From positions 186,001 through 250,000 of the forward strand of contig NZ_JOAX01000013.1 of assembly GCF_000720485.1 (NCBI RefSeq): a DNA stretch of 64,000 nt, given 5' to 3'. A program made the position numbers and the translations under genes. The notes under the pieces were generated by a model. That model ran no database searches. It was not told the DNA's origin and was given only the letters and a program-made list of their open reading frames with translations. The stretch's first letter is position 1, and every line of letters starts with the position of its first letter. Positions 18,348 to 27,621 of the stretch are shown here, piece by piece. The stretch is from Streptomyces ochraceiscleroticus (GTDB lineage Bacteria; Actinomycetota; Actinomycetes; Streptomycetales; Streptomycetaceae).

Positions 18348-18379
18348 TGCCGGGGCGCGGTCAGTTGCTCAACGGGGAG

Positions 18380-19153
18380 TCACCAGGCGTTGCGGTGGAT
18401 GACCTCGGAGACGGGGCGCCGCCGTACCGGGCCGAAGTTGCCGACGGGCCACCCCACGGGAATCGCCGCGAAGGTACGCATGTCCTCCGGGATGCCCAGC
18501 ACCTGCTTCCACTCCCGCTCCAGCATCAGGTGCCAGATGGTGATGTTGGCGGCCAGGCCGAGCGCGCGTGCCGCGAGCAGCAGGTTCTGCACGCCTGGGT
18601 ACATGCACGAGCCTTCCGCGAGAGCGGTGAAGCGCGGCTGGATCCGCGCCAGTTCCTGCACCGCGTCCGCGCCCAGCGCCTGCGCCGAAGCCCGCAGCCC
18701 CGCCTCGTCCGGCTGCTGCTCGGGCATCCGGTAACAAGGGATGACCAGGGCAGGAGTCTCCGCGAAGTGGTCGCGCTGGTACTCGATGGCCGCGACCATG
18801 CGGCCGTACGCGGCCTCGTCCATCCCCTCGGGCGCGTACTTCCCCGTGGTGGCCAGATAGGCGTCCACGCACCGTTGCCACAGCGGTGCCAGCCGGGCCA
18901 TGACGTCGGGGTCGGTGACGAGGACGTACTCGTACCGCTGCATGTTGCCCCCGCTGGGGCCCCAGACGGCGGCCTGTATGAGCCGCTCCAGCAGCTCGTC
19001 CGGCACGGGGTCGGGCTTCAGACGGCGCATCGCCCGCATGGTCGACATGGTGTCGAAGAGCGGGGGTTGGGCGGTTCCGGTGGGCGTTGTTGCCGTGGTC
19101 GGGGTGGTGGTCGCGGTCGCGGTCGGGAGGCTGCCGGCGGCGTCGTTGGACAT
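18380..19153 (-). CDS. Nitroreductase-family FMN oxidoreductase
   Basis: A protein of 257 residues. After a Thr/Ala-rich tail of about 35 residues comes the nitroreductase pattern: STMRAMRRLKPDPVPDELLERL, FMN-contact segment WGPSGGNMQRYEYVLV, and YPGVQNLLLAARALGLAANIT followed by a Gly-Trp-Pro-containing loop. Such enzymes reduce nitro, quinone or enone compounds with NAD(P)H. It lies 74 bases downstream of the NCS1 permease and may share its transcript; a hairpin follows it. Confidence 0.87.
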   Translation of the reverse strand: MSNDAAGSLPTATATTTPTTATTPTGTAQPPLFDTMSTMRAMRRLKPDPVPDELLERLIQAAVWGPSGGNMQRYEYVLVTDPDVMARLAPLWQRCVDAYLATTGKYAPEGMDEAAYGRMVAAIEYQRDHFAETPALVIPCYRMPEQQPDEAGLRASAQALGADAVQELARIQPRFTALAEGSCMYPGVQNLLLAARALGLAANITIWHLMLEREWKQVLGIPEDMRTFAAIPVGWPVGNFGPVRRRPVSEVIHRNAW

Positions 19154-19227
19154 GATCCAAAAGTGTAGGTGGCGGTGTGGCTGCTGTGCAGTCTGCGGGC
19201 GGCAGGCGACAGTTGGCCCGGGCGCGG

Positions 19228-20772
19228 TCAGCGGGCGGTCGCCGGTACCTCGGTGGGCGCCTCCGGATCGGAGTCGTCACCGACGATCGGCGGTACCTCG
19301 GCCGCCGATGCCCGGACGAACCGGGGCCCGTCCGGCCCGTACACCGCACGTGGCTCGGGGAAGACGGCCAGCAGGAGGAGGTAGCTCACCGCGGCCAGTA
19401 CGAGGCCGACGGGCAGTGAGATGTCGGCGCCGCCCGCGAGGCCGCCGAGCGGGCCGACGAACTGGCCGGGCAGGTTGGTGAAGAGCAGCCCCAGCGCGGC
19501 GGAGAGCAGCCAGGCGGCCATGGCGCGCCAGTTCCAGCCGTGCGTGAACCAGTAACGGCCGCCGCGCTGACGGCGGTTGAAGACCTGGATGGCGTCCGCG
19601 TCGTACCACCCGCGGCGGGTGACATAGCCGAGGATCATGACGACCATCCAGGGCGCGGTGCAGGTGATGATCAGCGTCGCGAACGTGGAGATGGACTGGG
19701 TCAGGTTCAGTGCGAAACGGCCGGCGAAGATGAACGCGATCGACAGCACCCCGATGAACAGCGTGGCCTGCACCCGGCTGAACCGCGGGAAGACGCTGGA
19801 GAAGTCCAGGCCCGTGCCGTAGAGCGCGGTGGTTCCCGTGGACAGGCCGCCGATCAGGGCGATCAGACAGAGCGGCAGGAAGTACCAGCCGGGCGAGACG
19901 GCGAGCAGGCCGCCGACGTAGTTGGGCGCCGCCGGGTCCACGTACCGCGCGGCCTTCTCCGCGATGACCGACGCGGTGGCCAGGCCGAAGACGAAGGGCA
20001 GCAGCGTGGCCAACTGGGCGAGGAACGCGGCGCCCATCACCCGGCGGCGCGGGGTCCCGGCGGGGATGTAGCGGGACCAGTCGCCGAGGAACGCGCCGAA
20101 GGAGACCGGGTTGGCGAGCACGATCAGCGCGGCACCGACGAATGAGGGCCAGAACAGCGGGTCACCGGTCGAGGTGAAGGAGCCCGCGTAGCCGGGGTCG
20201 AAGTCCCCGGCGAAGGCGAACGCACCGAGGACGAACATCGCCGAAGCCGCCACCACCGCCACCTTGTTGACCAGCAGCATGAAGCGGAAGCCGTAGAGGC
20301 AGACGATGAGGACGAGGCCGCCGAAGAGCGCATACGCGAGGCCGTACGCGGGCCCGGACTCGGGCACTCCGGCGAGCCGGTGGGCGCCGCCGACGAGCGC
20401 GTCGCCCGAGGACCACACCGAGATCGAGAAGAACGCGACGGCGGTGAGGAGGGACAGGAAGGAGCCGACGATCCGCCCGTGCACGCCCAGGTGCGCGGAG
20501 GAGGAGACGGCGTTGTTCGTACCGTTGACCGGGCCGAACAGAGCCATGGGAGCGAGCAGCAGCGCCCCGGCGACCAGCCCGAGGACGGTCGCCGCGAGCC
20601 CCTGCAGGAAGGACAGCCCGAAGAGGACGGGGAAGGCGCCGAGCACACAGGTCGCGAAGGTGTTGGCGCCGCCGAAGGCCAGCCGGAAGAGGTCGAGCGG
20701 ACGCGCGGAACGGTCCTCGTCCGGTATGCGTTCGACGCCGTAGGTCTCGATTTCGGTGATCGCCGTACTCAC
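19228..20772 (-). CDS. NCS1-family permease (purine/cytosine/allantoin type)
   Basis: A protein of 514 residues with about 12 membrane segments. NCS1 hallmarks: an early LFRLAFGGANTFATCVLG, GPVNGTNNAVSSSAHLGVHGR, and ANPVSFGAFLGDWSRYIP. The family imports nucleobases, hydantoins or vitamins with Na+ or H+. I start it at GTG 20772, because AGGAAG is eight bases upstream; the GTG at 20781 would touch that site. It lies 61 bases downstream of a tautomerase gene. Together with the nitroreductase they may handle a heterocyclic nutrient, but this is inference. Confidence 0.88.
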   Translation of the reverse strand: MSTAITEIETYGVERIPDEDRSARPLDLFRLAFGGANTFATCVLGAFPVLFGLSFLQGLAATVLGLVAGALLLAPMALFGPVNGTNNAVSSSAHLGVHGRIVGSFLSLLTAVAFFSISVWSSGDALVGGAHRLAGVPESGPAYGLAYALFGGLVLIVCLYGFRFMLLVNKVAVVAASAMFVLGAFAFAGDFDPGYAGSFTSTGDPLFWPSFVGAALIVLANPVSFGAFLGDWSRYIPAGTPRRRVMGAAFLAQLATLLPFVFGLATASVIAEKAARYVDPAAPNYVGGLLAVSPGWYFLPLCLIALIGGLSTGTTALYGTGLDFSSVFPRFSRVQATLFIGVLSIAFIFAGRFALNLTQSISTFATLIITCTAPWMVVMILGYVTRRGWYDADAIQVFNRRQRGGRYWFTHGWNWRAMAAWLLSAALGLLFTNLPGQFVGPLGGLAGGADISLPVGLVLAAVSYLLLLAVFPEPRAVYGPDGPRFVRASAAEVPPIVGDDSDPEAPTEVPATAR

Positions 20773-20833
20773 GTGCTCCACTTCCTGCCGCTGGTACTGC
20801 CCGTGCCACTTCCCGGGACGGCCTCACAGTGTG

Positions 20834-21244
20834 TCAGGCGGGTGCGGCCGGGTCGGAAGAGGCGGTGGCGTACTGCGCTTCCCCGTAGCCGAAGGACCAG
20901 TCCACCGACTCGTTCTCGGTCAGGGTGATGAACACATTCCGCGGTTCGGTCCCCGCGTACTCGTGAGCGAGCTCGGCGATCCGCCGGTACAACGCCTGCT
21001 TCTGCTCGGCCCTCCGCCCGGAACGCATCGTGATCGCGACATACACGATCCCGTCATCGCGCCGCACACCGAGGTAACTGCCGTACCGCAACGTGCTGTT
21101 GACGCCGTCATGTCCGACCAGTACCTGAAAGCGGTCCTCGGGCGGAAACCCGATCGTCTCACCGAGCGCGTCCTGCACGGCCCGCCCGAGAGCGTCGAGC
21201 CGCTCGGGGTCGGTCCCGAGCGCGTCAATACGCACAAATGGCAT
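20834..21244 (-). CDS. Tautomerase-superfamily protein
   Basis: A protein of 136 residues that begins MPFVRIDALG: Pro2 is the catalytic N-terminal base of the tautomerase superfamily. Its length fits the two-beta-alpha-beta tautomerase_2 group rather than the 62-residue 4-oxalocrotonate form. Further matches include MRSGRRAEQKQALYRRIAE and RNVFITLTENESVDWSFG, the latter typical of this group. It probably isomerises a keto-enol intermediate. GGGAG lies upstream. A 16-base palindrome sits 43-58 bases before the start codon, between it and the DUF2264 gene. Confidence 0.85.
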   Translation of the reverse strand: MPFVRIDALGTDPERLDALGRAVQDALGETIGFPPEDRFQVLVGHDGVNSTLRYGSYLGVRRDDGIVYVAITMRSGRRAEQKQALYRRIAELAHEYAGTEPRNVFITLTENESVDWSFGYGEAQYATASSDPAAPA

Positions 21245-21286
21245 GTCAGAGGCTCCCTTTCCCGAGGTTCCCTTCCTGGAGGAGCA

Positions 21287-21302
21287 TACATACTAGTAGG
21301 TA
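21287..21302. promoter_or_regulatory. Palindrome before the tautomerase gene
   Basis: TACATACTAGTAGGTA is a palindrome with a perfect TACTAGTA core and TAC/GTA outer arms; only one base pair mismatches. It lies between the DUF2264 stop and the tautomerase start and has the look of a TetR- or GntR-type operator. Confidence 0.45.
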
Positions 21303-21305
21303 CAG

Positions 21306-23243
21306 TTATTCCTCGCGCTCCACAGTTACCGGTGCGAAGGCGATCCGGGTGACCGAGCCGTCCTCGGCCCACCGGATGCGAATCTCCTCGGTGTCCGCCG
21401 AGGCCACGGTGGCGGCATCGGTCAGGGGTGCCGCCTCCGCCGTGCCCGTCAGGGAGGCGAGGGCCGCCACGACCACCGTTGCGTCGGCGTCCTCGACGGG
21501 GGCGGTGCTGAGGCGAGGGAGCAGGGCCCAAGGGGTGAAGGCTGTGCCTTGGGGGGTGCGTACCTCGTCGAGGTCTGTCCAGCCGTGCAGGCCGTGCAGG
21601 CCGTGGAGCTGGGAGGACAGCGCTCCGTCCGGGGCCGTTGCCCAGCCCGTCAGGTGTATGCGGGCGCCGTGCGGGATGCCCGTGACCTGATGCACCCTCA
21701 GTTCGTACCGGCCGCGGGCCACCGTGACGCTCCGTACCTCCAGGCCCGGCACCATCGGTGGCCCCGCGGTGAACACCGGGCGGTGCCAGGAGGCTGCCCA
21801 GCCCCAGCCGTCGCCGCCGCCGGCGCCCAGGGGGTGGATCCGGCAGCGTACCGAGGAGTGCCCGGCGATCTCGACCGCGAGGTGGTTGTCGGGGGCGTTG
21901 GAGGCGGAGGTCGGGCCCGTGCCCGTCGAGTAGGCGAAGCGCCCGTACAGCACGTCGTGTGCCGCGGCGTTGTCGCCCTCGTGCGGGCGGACGTGGTCGC
22001 TGCCGTGGTTGTGCAGCCGGGCGAGGCCGTCGGCGGCGGTGGTCTGGACGAGCAGACCGGGCGCGGGGAGCGCGAGCACCCGGTCCGTGGCTTCGGCGGG
22101 GGCCGCCTCCTCGGTGGCCGTCCAGAGCGGGTCGTCGGCGGGGGTGAGGAGTGCGACGAACGCCTTGGAGGCCCAGTACGGGGAGCCGGGCCCGGAGTAC
22201 GTCTGGCAGGTGGGCTCGTGCGGCCCGTACCAGCCCAGATTGAGCAGTCCGTCCTCGGTCCCCACCGCGCCCCGGGTGACGAAGTGGCGCAGGGCGCCGC
22301 TGAGCAGGCGCCGGGAGACGCCCGGTGCGAGAGGCGTGTGGCCGGTCAGTGCGCCGAGGCCGACTGCCGCCGTCGCGGCGAAACGGTAGGTCAGGGAGCG
22401 GCCGAAGTGGATCGGTGCGCCGTCGCCGCCGAAGAGGAGCGAGTAACCCTCCAGGTGCTCGCTCAGCCGGGGCCCGTACAGGTCCAGCAGGCCCTTGTCG
22501 CCCGCGAGGTGGGCGTGCAGCACCGGGTAGAGGTGCAGGGCCCAGCCGTTGTAGTGGTCGAAGGCGCGGCCGTCGCCGTCGGCGTACCAGCCGTCGCCGC
22601 GGTACCACGTCTCCAGCAGGCGCAGTCCGCGGTCGATGGCACGGCGGGTCTCCGCGTCACCGCGGCCGACCGACTCCAGGAAGGCGGCGACGGTGACGGC
22701 GAAGAGGTACCAGTTGTTGGGTGCGGGGGTGTGCCGCAGGGCGCCACGCAGCCATTCCTCGGTGCGGTCCTGTACGTCGGCGTCGAGGCGGTCCCACAGC
22801 CACGGGCGGGTCACCCGCAGGCCGAGCGCTACGGAGGCCGACTCCACCATCGGCTGGCCCTGGACGTCGTGGTCCAGGATCAGCGGCCAGGATTCGGTGT
22901 CCTCGCGGCCCGGCGTACGGGTGCCGGCGGCGAGCCCGTCCGCGTACCGGGGCAGGAAGCCGTGCGGGTCGGCGCCGTCCGCGCCCGCGACGCGGAATGC
23001 CGCGGCGAGGAACGTCCGCGCGTACCCCTCCAGTCCGTCGGAGCGCACGCCGGACCGGGAGGGCCGCCCGGGCAGGTCCAGCAGCGCCCCGCCGGGCGTG
23101 GCCCAGCGCAGGGCGGCGCGGACCAGCCCGTCGGCGGCGGCCTCCCAGTGGGCACGGGTGTACCCGGTGTGCGGGCTCAATTCCCGGTCATCTGGCGGTA
23201 TTTGCAGGAAACGATTCGTGCTGGTGACAGAGACGTCATTCAT
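21306..23243 (-). CDS. DUF2264 protein, presumed glycan-degrading
   Basis: A protein of 645 residues matching my memory of the DUF2264 family: an alpha-helical N-terminal two thirds (VRSDGLEGYARTFLAAAFR, APNNWYLFAVTVAAFLE, DGRAFDHYNGWALHLYPVLHA, PIHFGRSLTYRFA) and a beta-rich C-terminal third, an arrangement like that of alpha-toroid sugar lyases and hydrolases. Conserved Trp, His and Asp residues fit carbohydrate binding, but no activity is assigned with certainty. It lacks a signal peptide and should act in the cytoplasm on imported oligosaccharide. Its ATG overlaps the dehydrogenase stop (ATGA). The C-terminal strand holds LHGLHGLHG, a small repeat. Confidence 0.78.
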   Translation of the reverse strand: MNDVSVTSTNRFLQIPPDDRELSPHTGYTRAHWEAAADGLVRAALRWATPGGALLDLPGRPSRSGVRSDGLEGYARTFLAAAFRVAGADGADPHGFLPRYADGLAAGTRTPGREDTESWPLILDHDVQGQPMVESASVALGLRVTRPWLWDRLDADVQDRTEEWLRGALRHTPAPNNWYLFAVTVAAFLESVGRGDAETRRAIDRGLRLLETWYRGDGWYADGDGRAFDHYNGWALHLYPVLHAHLAGDKGLLDLYGPRLSEHLEGYSLLFGGDGAPIHFGRSLTYRFAATAAVGLGALTGHTPLAPGVSRRLLSGALRHFVTRGAVGTEDGLLNLGWYGPHEPTCQTYSGPGSPYWASKAFVALLTPADDPLWTATEEAAPAEATDRVLALPAPGLLVQTTAADGLARLHNHGSDHVRPHEGDNAAAHDVLYGRFAYSTGTGPTSASNAPDNHLAVEIAGHSSVRCRIHPLGAGGGDGWGWAASWHRPVFTAGPPMVPGLEVRSVTVARGRYELRVHQVTGIPHGARIHLTGWATAPDGALSSQLHGLHGLHGWTDLDEVRTPQGTAFTPWALLPRLSTAPVEDADATVVVAALASLTGTAEAAPLTDAATVASADTEEIRIRWAEDGSVTRIAFAPVTVEREE

Positions 23244-24259
23244 GCCAGGAACGCCAGCCTTTCGCGGTGTACGGGGTGGGCGAAGCCGTCGCCGGCGGCC
23301 CACCGGGCCACCTCACTCACCGTCAGGTCGGCGAGGCGGCGCCATTCGTTGCCCTGGGAACCCGCCAGATGCGGGGTCAGCAGGGCGTTGTCGCAGGTCC
23401 ACAGCGGGTGGTCGGGGGGCAGCAGTTCGGGTTCGGTGACGTCCAGGACGGCGTGGATGCGGCCCGAGGTCACCGCGTCGGTGAGCGCGTCCTGGTCGAT
23501 GACGGCGCCCCGGGAAGTGTTGATCAGGGTGGCGCCGGGGCGCAGCCGGCCGATCAGTTCGCGGCTGACCAGGCCGCGGGTGGCGGGCAGCAGCGGCGTG
23601 TGCACGCTCACCACGTCGCTCGTGGCGAACAACCGCTCAAGACCGGCGCCCGTCACCCCCAGCGCCGCTGCTTCCGCCTCGGACACGTACGGGTCGTAGA
23701 GCAGGATGTGAAGGTCGTACGGACGCAGCAGCTCGATCACCCGGCGCCCGATCAGCGAGGCGGAGCAAATGCCCACGGTGTTGCGGTAGTTGCCCACCGA
23801 GCGGTCGGTGCGCAGCCAGGCGTCGCGGCTGCGGCCGGCGCGGTAGTCGCGGGCGCGCTCCAGGACGCGCTTGTTCGCCAGCAGGATCATCGCGACGGTG
23901 TACTCGGCCACCGGCAGCGCGTTGGCAGCGGCCGCCGAGGAGACCTCGATGCCGCGGTCCCAGCAGGCGTCGGTGACGTGGTGGCGGACGCTGCCCGCGG
24001 AGTGGGCGATGGCCCGCAGGTGAGGCGCGGCGGCCAGTACCGCGGCGTCGACGGGCGGGCAGCCCCAGCCGGTGACCAGCACCTCCGTCTCCGCGAGGAC
24101 CGCGCGGGCCCGTTCGGTGGTCAGGTCGTCGAGTACGGGGGGTGGTGCCAGGTCGCACAGGGCGGCGAGGGCGGCCGTCTCGTCCGGGCCGAAGACGGCC
24201 GTGGCGGCGTCCTGGCTCATGGCGAGCGCGGCGCGCGGCCGGTGTCGCGCCTCGGTCAT
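23240..24259 (-). CDS. D-2-hydroxyacid dehydrogenase family protein
   Basis: A protein of 339 residues with the two-domain fold of formate/glycerate dehydrogenases. The cofactor region begins NTVGICSASLIGRRVIELLRP, where the usual GxGxxG is replaced by G-I-C-S-A-S-L-I-G, followed by an acidic end of strand two (LYDPYV). The catalytic Arg (NTSRGAVID), Glu (VTEPELLPP) and His (LLTPHLAGS) are present. It is expected to oxidise or reduce a sugar-derived 2-keto/2-hydroxy acid. AAGGAG lies four bases before the ATG. It sits between the importer permeases and the DUF2264 gene in one operon. Confidence 0.87.
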   Translation of the reverse strand: MTEARHRPRAALAMSQDAATAVFGPDETAALAALCDLAPPPVLDDLTTERARAVLAETEVLVTGWGCPPVDAAVLAAAPHLRAIAHSAGSVRHHVTDACWDRGIEVSSAAAANALPVAEYTVAMILLANKRVLERARDYRAGRSRDAWLRTDRSVGNYRNTVGICSASLIGRRVIELLRPYDLHILLYDPYVSEAEAAALGVTGAGLERLFATSDVVSVHTPLLPATRGLVSRELIGRLRPGATLINTSRGAVIDQDALTDAVTSGRIHAVLDVTEPELLPPDHPLWTCDNALLTPHLAGSQGNEWRRLADLTVSEVARWAAGDGFAHPVHRERLAFLA

Positions 24260-24288
24260 GGAACTCCTTCGACTTGTCGTACGGGTGG

Positions 24289-25149
24289 TTACTTCACCGC
24301 TCCCGCCGTCAGCCCCGAGCGCCAGAAGCGCTGCAGCATCATGAAGGCGAGGATCAGTGGCAGCACTGCGAGCAGCGACCCCATGACGACGACGGGGTAG
24401 TACTCGGGCGAGACGGTCGCCGAGCTGTTCCACGTGTACAGCCCCAGGCTCACGGGATACAGCTCCTGGTCGGACAGCATCACCATCGGCAGGAAGAAGT
24501 TGTTCCAGATCGCGGTGAGCTGGAAGAGGAAGACGGTCACCAGCCCCGGCCCGAGCATCCGCAGGGCGACCCGGAAGTACGTGGCCAGCTCGCCGGCGCC
24601 GTCGATGCGGGCCGCCTCCAGCACCTCGTCGGGCACGTAACCCTGGCTGAAGATCCGGCCGAGGTAGACGCCGAAGGGGTTGAAGAGGACGGGGAGGAAG
24701 ACCGCCCAGAAGGTGTTGACCAGTCCGACGCCGGACGCCATCAGGTACAGGGGCAGCGCGAGCACCGTCTGCGGCACCATGACCGCGGCCAGTACCACCC
24801 CGAAGAGCTTCTCCTTGTGCCGGAAGGCGTACTTGTCGAAGGCGTAACCGCAGGCGACGCTGATCAGCGCGCCGAGCGCCGCACCTACCACCGCGTACAG
24901 CAGGCTGTTGCCGTACCACCGGCCGAACAGCCCGCCGTCCATGGAGAACAGCTCGCCCAGATTGGCGAAGAAGGAGAAGTCGCCGAGGGACAGCAGATCG
25001 CTGCTGAAGAGCGCGTCGCGGTTCTTGGTGGCGGCCAGCACCAGCCACAGGACGGGCAGCAGGGTGTACAGCACGCACACGCCGACGACGGCGTTGACGG
25101 CGGTCCGGCCGAGCAGCCGGGGGCGCAGCGCGGTGGAGGTGGTACTCAT
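24289..25149 (-). CDS. Carbohydrate ABC importer permease, MalG type
   Basis: A protein of 286 residues with six membrane segments. The EAA loop that contacts the ATPase reads EAARIDGAGELATYFRVALRM minus its ends and matches the CUT1 consensus EAAxxDGA. It pairs with the MalF-type permease, whose stop overlaps its ATG. No ATPase gene is present here: CUT1 importers in Streptomyces share the MsiK ATPase encoded elsewhere. Confidence 0.92.
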   Translation of the reverse strand: MSTTSTALRPRLLGRTAVNAVVGVCVLYTLLPVLWLVLAATKNRDALFSSDLLSLGDFSFFANLGELFSMDGGLFGRWYGNSLLYAVVGAALGALISVACGYAFDKYAFRHKEKLFGVVLAAVMVPQTVLALPLYLMASGVGLVNTFWAVFLPVLFNPFGVYLGRIFSQGYVPDEVLEAARIDGAGELATYFRVALRMLGPGLVTVFLFQLTAIWNNFFLPMVMLSDQELYPVSLGLYTWNSSATVSPEYYPVVVMGSLLAVLPLILAFMMLQRFWRSGLTAGAVK

Positions 25150-26129
25150 CGGGTGGCCTCCGCCTTCTCGTTGGACCGGTTCGTCCAGCGGGTCACGCCG
25201 TAGGACAGGGCGATGGTGAAGAGGAGCAGGATCACCGAAGCGGCGGCCGCCAGGCTGTAGTTGTTGCGGTTGAAGGCGGCGTCGTAGATGTACATGCTCG
25301 GGGTGAAGCGCGAGTTGATCATCGGGGTCTGCTGGCCGAGCAGCATCGGCTCGGTGAAGAGCTGCAGTCCCCAGATCAGTGTGAACATCGCGACCATCAC
25401 GATCGAGGAGCGCACCAGCGGGGTCTTGACCTGCAGGGCGGTGCGCACCGGCCCCGCGCCGTCGACCACCGAGGCTTCGATGACCTCACGCGGGACCGCC
25501 TGGAGCGCGGCGTAGAAGATGATGGTGTTGTAGCCGAGGTTGCTCCACACCGCGATGTTCACGATCGAGGGCAGGACCGTGTGGACGCCCAGGAAGTCGA
25601 CGGTGATGTCCGCCTGGCCCAGCAGCTCGATCACGGGGCTGATGCCGGGCGTATAGAGGTACAGCCAGATGATCGCGGCGATGATGCCGGGCACGGCGTG
25701 CGGCAGGAACAGCGCGAGCTGCGCCCAGGCCCGCAGCCGCACCACGCCCGAGTCCAGCAGCAGGGCGAGTGCCAGGGCGCATACCACCATCAGCGGGATG
25801 TAGAACAGGCAGTACGCGGCGACCGTGCCGAGACCGCCGAGAAAGGTCGGGTCGGTGAGGACCGCCGCGTAACTGCGCAGTCCGACGAAGACGGTCCGCT
25901 CCGGGCCGAACCCGAGTCCCGGCTGGTCGGCGCCGAAGAAGCTCAGCCACACGGCGGTACCGACGGGGATGAGGAAGACCGTCACGAGCAGGACGAAGAA
26001 CGGCGTCATCAGCACGCCGCATGCGCCGAGCCGGCGCCTGCGGGCCCCGCGCCGCTGCGCGGCGGACGAGAGGGGAGCGGTCCGGCTCGGGAGCGCGACG
26101 GTGTCCGTGCTGGTTGTGGTCGTGGTCAT
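25146..26129 (-). CDS. Carbohydrate ABC importer permease, MalF type
   Basis: A protein of 327 residues with six membrane segments after a basic N-terminal tail (AQRRGARRRRLGAC). The EAA loop reads EASVVDGAGPVRTALQVKTP, as expected for CUT1 permeases. A loop with LLGQQTPMINSRF lies late. It forms the membrane channel together with the MalG-type protein and receives sugar from the lipoprotein encoded 27 bases upstream. Confidence 0.92.
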   Translation of the reverse strand: MTTTTTSTDTVALPSRTAPLSSAAQRRGARRRRLGACGVLMTPFFVLLVTVFLIPVGTAVWLSFFGADQPGLGFGPERTVFVGLRSYAAVLTDPTFLGGLGTVAAYCLFYIPLMVVCALALALLLDSGVVRLRAWAQLALFLPHAVPGIIAAIIWLYLYTPGISPVIELLGQADITVDFLGVHTVLPSIVNIAVWSNLGYNTIIFYAALQAVPREVIEASVVDGAGPVRTALQVKTPLVRSSIVMVAMFTLIWGLQLFTEPMLLGQQTPMINSRFTPSMYIYDAAFNRNNYSLAAAASVILLLFTIALSYGVTRWTNRSNEKAEATR

Positions 26130-26156
26130 GGTGTCACCTGCCTCTCTGACGGTTGG

Positions 26157-27491
26157 TCAGCTGCTGCGTTCGGTGGTGGACAGGCCGAGGGCCTTGAGGT
26201 CGGGCAGGGTGCCGCGCTGTGCCTCGCGTACGGCGTCGATGATCGTGCCCTGGCCGCCGGCGGCACGGGCGAACCCGTCCTGCATGACTTTCTGTGTCGC
26301 CGTCATCCGCGGCCCCCACGTCCACCGGTCGTCTATGAGCTCGGCCTGCTCGCGGAAGAGCGCGTAGATGTCCTGGCCCGAGTAGTAACGGCGATCGAAT
26401 GCCTTGCGGCCCACCTCGATCAGGCCGGGCGCGGCGGGGAACTGGCTGCTGGTGCCGCTGGAGAGCCGGGCGCGCAGCGCGTCGGGGTGGGTGACCTGCC
26501 AGCTAATGAACTCCATCGCGGCTTCGGGGTGGCGGCAGTCCTTGGTGACGGCGAACGTCGACCCGCCGTGGGTGGCGCTCACCGGCCGCCGGGTGTCCCA
26601 CTGGGGGAACGGCGCGACCGCCCACTTGCCCGCCTGCCCCGGATGGGCGTTCATCTGCGCGCCCGCGTCCCAGGCGCCGTGCAGCCGGCTGAGGATCCGG
26701 CCCTGACCGATCGCGGCGGGGAAGCGATTGCCGTCGGTGGCGAACCTGGCGACCAGGTCCTGGTCCGCCAGCCGCTGCCAGTACCGTGCCACCCGCCGGG
26801 TGGGGGCATCGGCCATCGAGACGTTCCAGGCGCCCTTGGAGGTGTCGAACCAGCGGGCGCCCGCCTGCCAGGAGAACGCGGCGAACTGCGTCATGCCGTC
26901 GGTGGGGAACAGCGACAGATGGCGGTCCGGCGCACGCTTCCGTACCAGCAGCGCGGCCTCCTCGAACTCGTCCCACGTCGTGGGGACGTCGATGCCGTAC
27001 TCCCGGAAGAGGTCCTTGCGGTAATGCAGCACCATCGGCTCGATGTCCAGCGGGACGCTGAAGACCCGGCGGTCGAAGGTGGTCAGTTCGAGGGCCTGCG
27101 GCAGCAGCTTGCCGCGCAGCCCGTCGTCGACGAGATCGGTGATGTCGCGGGCGACGCCGTCGATGGCGAAGCCGGGGACCTGGGGGTACTCGATGGTGGC
27201 GACATCCGGCGCGTTACCGGCGCGGGCGGCGTTGCTCAGCTTGGCGTAGCCGCCCAGCGCGCCGGACGGGACCTGCTGGAAGTCCACCTGGATGTGGTCG
27301 TGCGTGCGGTTGAACTCCGTCACCACTTCCTGGCTGCCGCGCAGGGCGGACCAGAAGGTGATGCGGGTGGTGCTCTTTCCGGTGGTGCGCGGCTGTCTGC
27401 CGCCACTGTTGCCGGTGCAGGCGCTCACACCGGGCAGGGACAGGGCGGCGAGCGCAGCGAGCACGGAGCGACGACTGTGTCGACCGGGCAT
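26157..27491 (-). CDS. Extracellular sugar-binding lipoprotein
   Basis: A protein of 444 residues. Signal: MPGRHSRRSVLAALAALSL with lipobox VSAC. The mature part follows the family-1 solute-binding pattern: TRITFWSALRGSQEVVTEFN, APDVATIEYPQVPGFA, PLDIEPMVLHYRKDLF, and a C-terminal lobe with THGGSTFAVTKDCRHPEAAM. It should deliver an oligosaccharide to the two permeases. GGGAGG lies upstream of the ATG at 27491. A paired inverted repeat lies 38-74 bases before the start. Confidence 0.92.
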   Translation of the reverse strand: MPGRHSRRSVLAALAALSLPGVSACTGNSGGRQPRTTGKSTTRITFWSALRGSQEVVTEFNRTHDHIQVDFQQVPSGALGGYAKLSNAARAGNAPDVATIEYPQVPGFAIDGVARDITDLVDDGLRGKLLPQALELTTFDRRVFSVPLDIEPMVLHYRKDLFREYGIDVPTTWDEFEEAALLVRKRAPDRHLSLFPTDGMTQFAAFSWQAGARWFDTSKGAWNVSMADAPTRRVARYWQRLADQDLVARFATDGNRFPAAIGQGRILSRLHGAWDAGAQMNAHPGQAGKWAVAPFPQWDTRRPVSATHGGSTFAVTKDCRHPEAAMEFISWQVTHPDALRARLSSGTSSQFPAAPGLIEVGRKAFDRRYYSGQDIYALFREQAELIDDRWTWGPRMTATQKVMQDGFARAAGGQGTIIDAVREAQRGTLPDLKALGLSTTERSS

Positions 27492-27528
27492 GCAAGCCTC
27501 CCGCGGCTCGTTCGGGACACGGGAATAG

Positions 27529-27565
27529 TGATCGGTCCCACATAATCCGGTCAATAGACCGATCA
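27529..27565. promoter_or_regulatory. Compound inverted repeat upstream of the sugar importer
   Basis: TGATCGGTC (27529-27537) is the exact complement of GACCGATCA (27557-27565), and the shorter CGGTC-N4-GACCG (27548-27561) is nested in the second arm, giving three GGTC half-sites. The region is AT-rich and lies between the regulator and the binding-protein gene, so it is the best candidate for the operator of this importer. Confidence 0.55.
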
Positions 27566-27621
27566 GAAGAAAATGAAACGATCAAACGCTCGCAACGTGC
27601 GGGCGGCACCGCTCCTGACGG

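Noticed and set aside
23240..25078. A 612-codon frame fusing permease and dehydrogenase
   Set aside because: The first half is out of frame with the MalG-type permease. The dehydrogenase has its own ATG at 24259 with AAGGAG.
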